DNA from: Tateyamaria sp. Alg231-49
GTDB lineage: Bacteria; Pseudomonadota; Alphaproteobacteria; Rhodobacterales; Rhodobacteraceae
Assembly (NCBI RefSeq): GCF_900143535.1
Contig: NZ_FRFA01000002.1
Coordinates: 1 to 64,000 of the forward strand
Reading direction: 5' to 3'
Length of the DNA: 64,000 bases
Of this stretch, positions 63,881 through 64,000 are shown piece after piece (the stretch's first letter is position 1; every line of letters begins with the position of its first letter). The notes below the pieces were generated by a model that did no database searches, was not told where the DNA came from, and saw only the letters and a program-made list of their open reading frames with translations. Both the position numbers and the translations under genes were made by a program.

Positions 63881-64000
63881 GCCTCAATCCCACTTGTGCC
63901 CGGCCCCGTGCAATGAATAAAATTCCTGTATAACTTGTTATCTGCTAGGGTGCTTTGACGCGTAGGTGTTTTGGCAACCTGCTATATTGACGAATGACCC

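Overview
The window reads as the chromosome of a marine alphaproteobacterium of the Roseobacter group (Rhodobacteraceae). The G+C content is moderately high, start codons are often GTG or TTG, and the gene content fits: a complete taurine-to-sulfate pathway with a SoeABC-type sulfite dehydrogenase, tripartite tricarboxylate transporters, CbpA/CbpM and DUF1254 genes. The organism is inferred from gene content and codon style only; no rRNA or other marker gene is present.

Layout. 1-473 is the end of an IS3-family element cut by the window edge. 833-9631 is an accessory stress block: a formate/nitrite-type channel, Hsp20, CbpA and CbpM, a BT1-type MFS transporter, an FHA-plus-trypsin membrane protease, an integrase fragment, an HdeD-like protein and a TauE/SafE permease. 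It ends at 9925-9947 in the last 23 bases of a tRNA-Gly gene including CCA, with no 5' half. Together with the IS end and the integrase remnant, this looks like the edge of a genomic island. 10053-15033 holds core-type genes (an ABC exporter, an acyl-CoA synthetase, a Tat-type thioredoxin-fold protein, a VOC protein). 15180-21799 is one tight plus-strand cluster: CoA-transferase, citryl-CoA lyase-like enzyme, TctCBA, AtuA-like protein and DUF4387 protein. It looks like uptake, CoA activation and cleavage of a tricarboxylate.

22071-23948 holds a trypsin-fold protease with an N-terminal prodomain, directly followed by a free-standing paralogue of that prodomain and a small lipoprotein; this is the least familiar module in the window. 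24200-43779 is mixed housekeeping and stress content: LysR, an ECF sigma/anti-sigma pair, a dienoyl-CoA reductase, RppH, adenosine kinase, endonuclease III, DUF1254, an Ada-type methyltransferase, an OmpA lipoprotein, an FMN reductase, a divergent MnmC(o)/MnmD pair, a DMT transporter, Slt and DapA.

43810-59700 is a taurine regulon. TauABC imports taurine, Tpa makes sulfoacetaldehyde, Xsc makes acetyl phosphate plus sulfite, Pta makes acetyl-CoA, and the molybdoenzyme SoeABC oxidises sulfite to sulfate. The MocR-type regulator TauR sits inside the cluster, and three pairs of CTGG-type direct repeats 22-23 bp apart mark its three promoter regions. The window closes with a 1318-residue protein carrying six GAF domains and a class III nucleotide cyclase domain.
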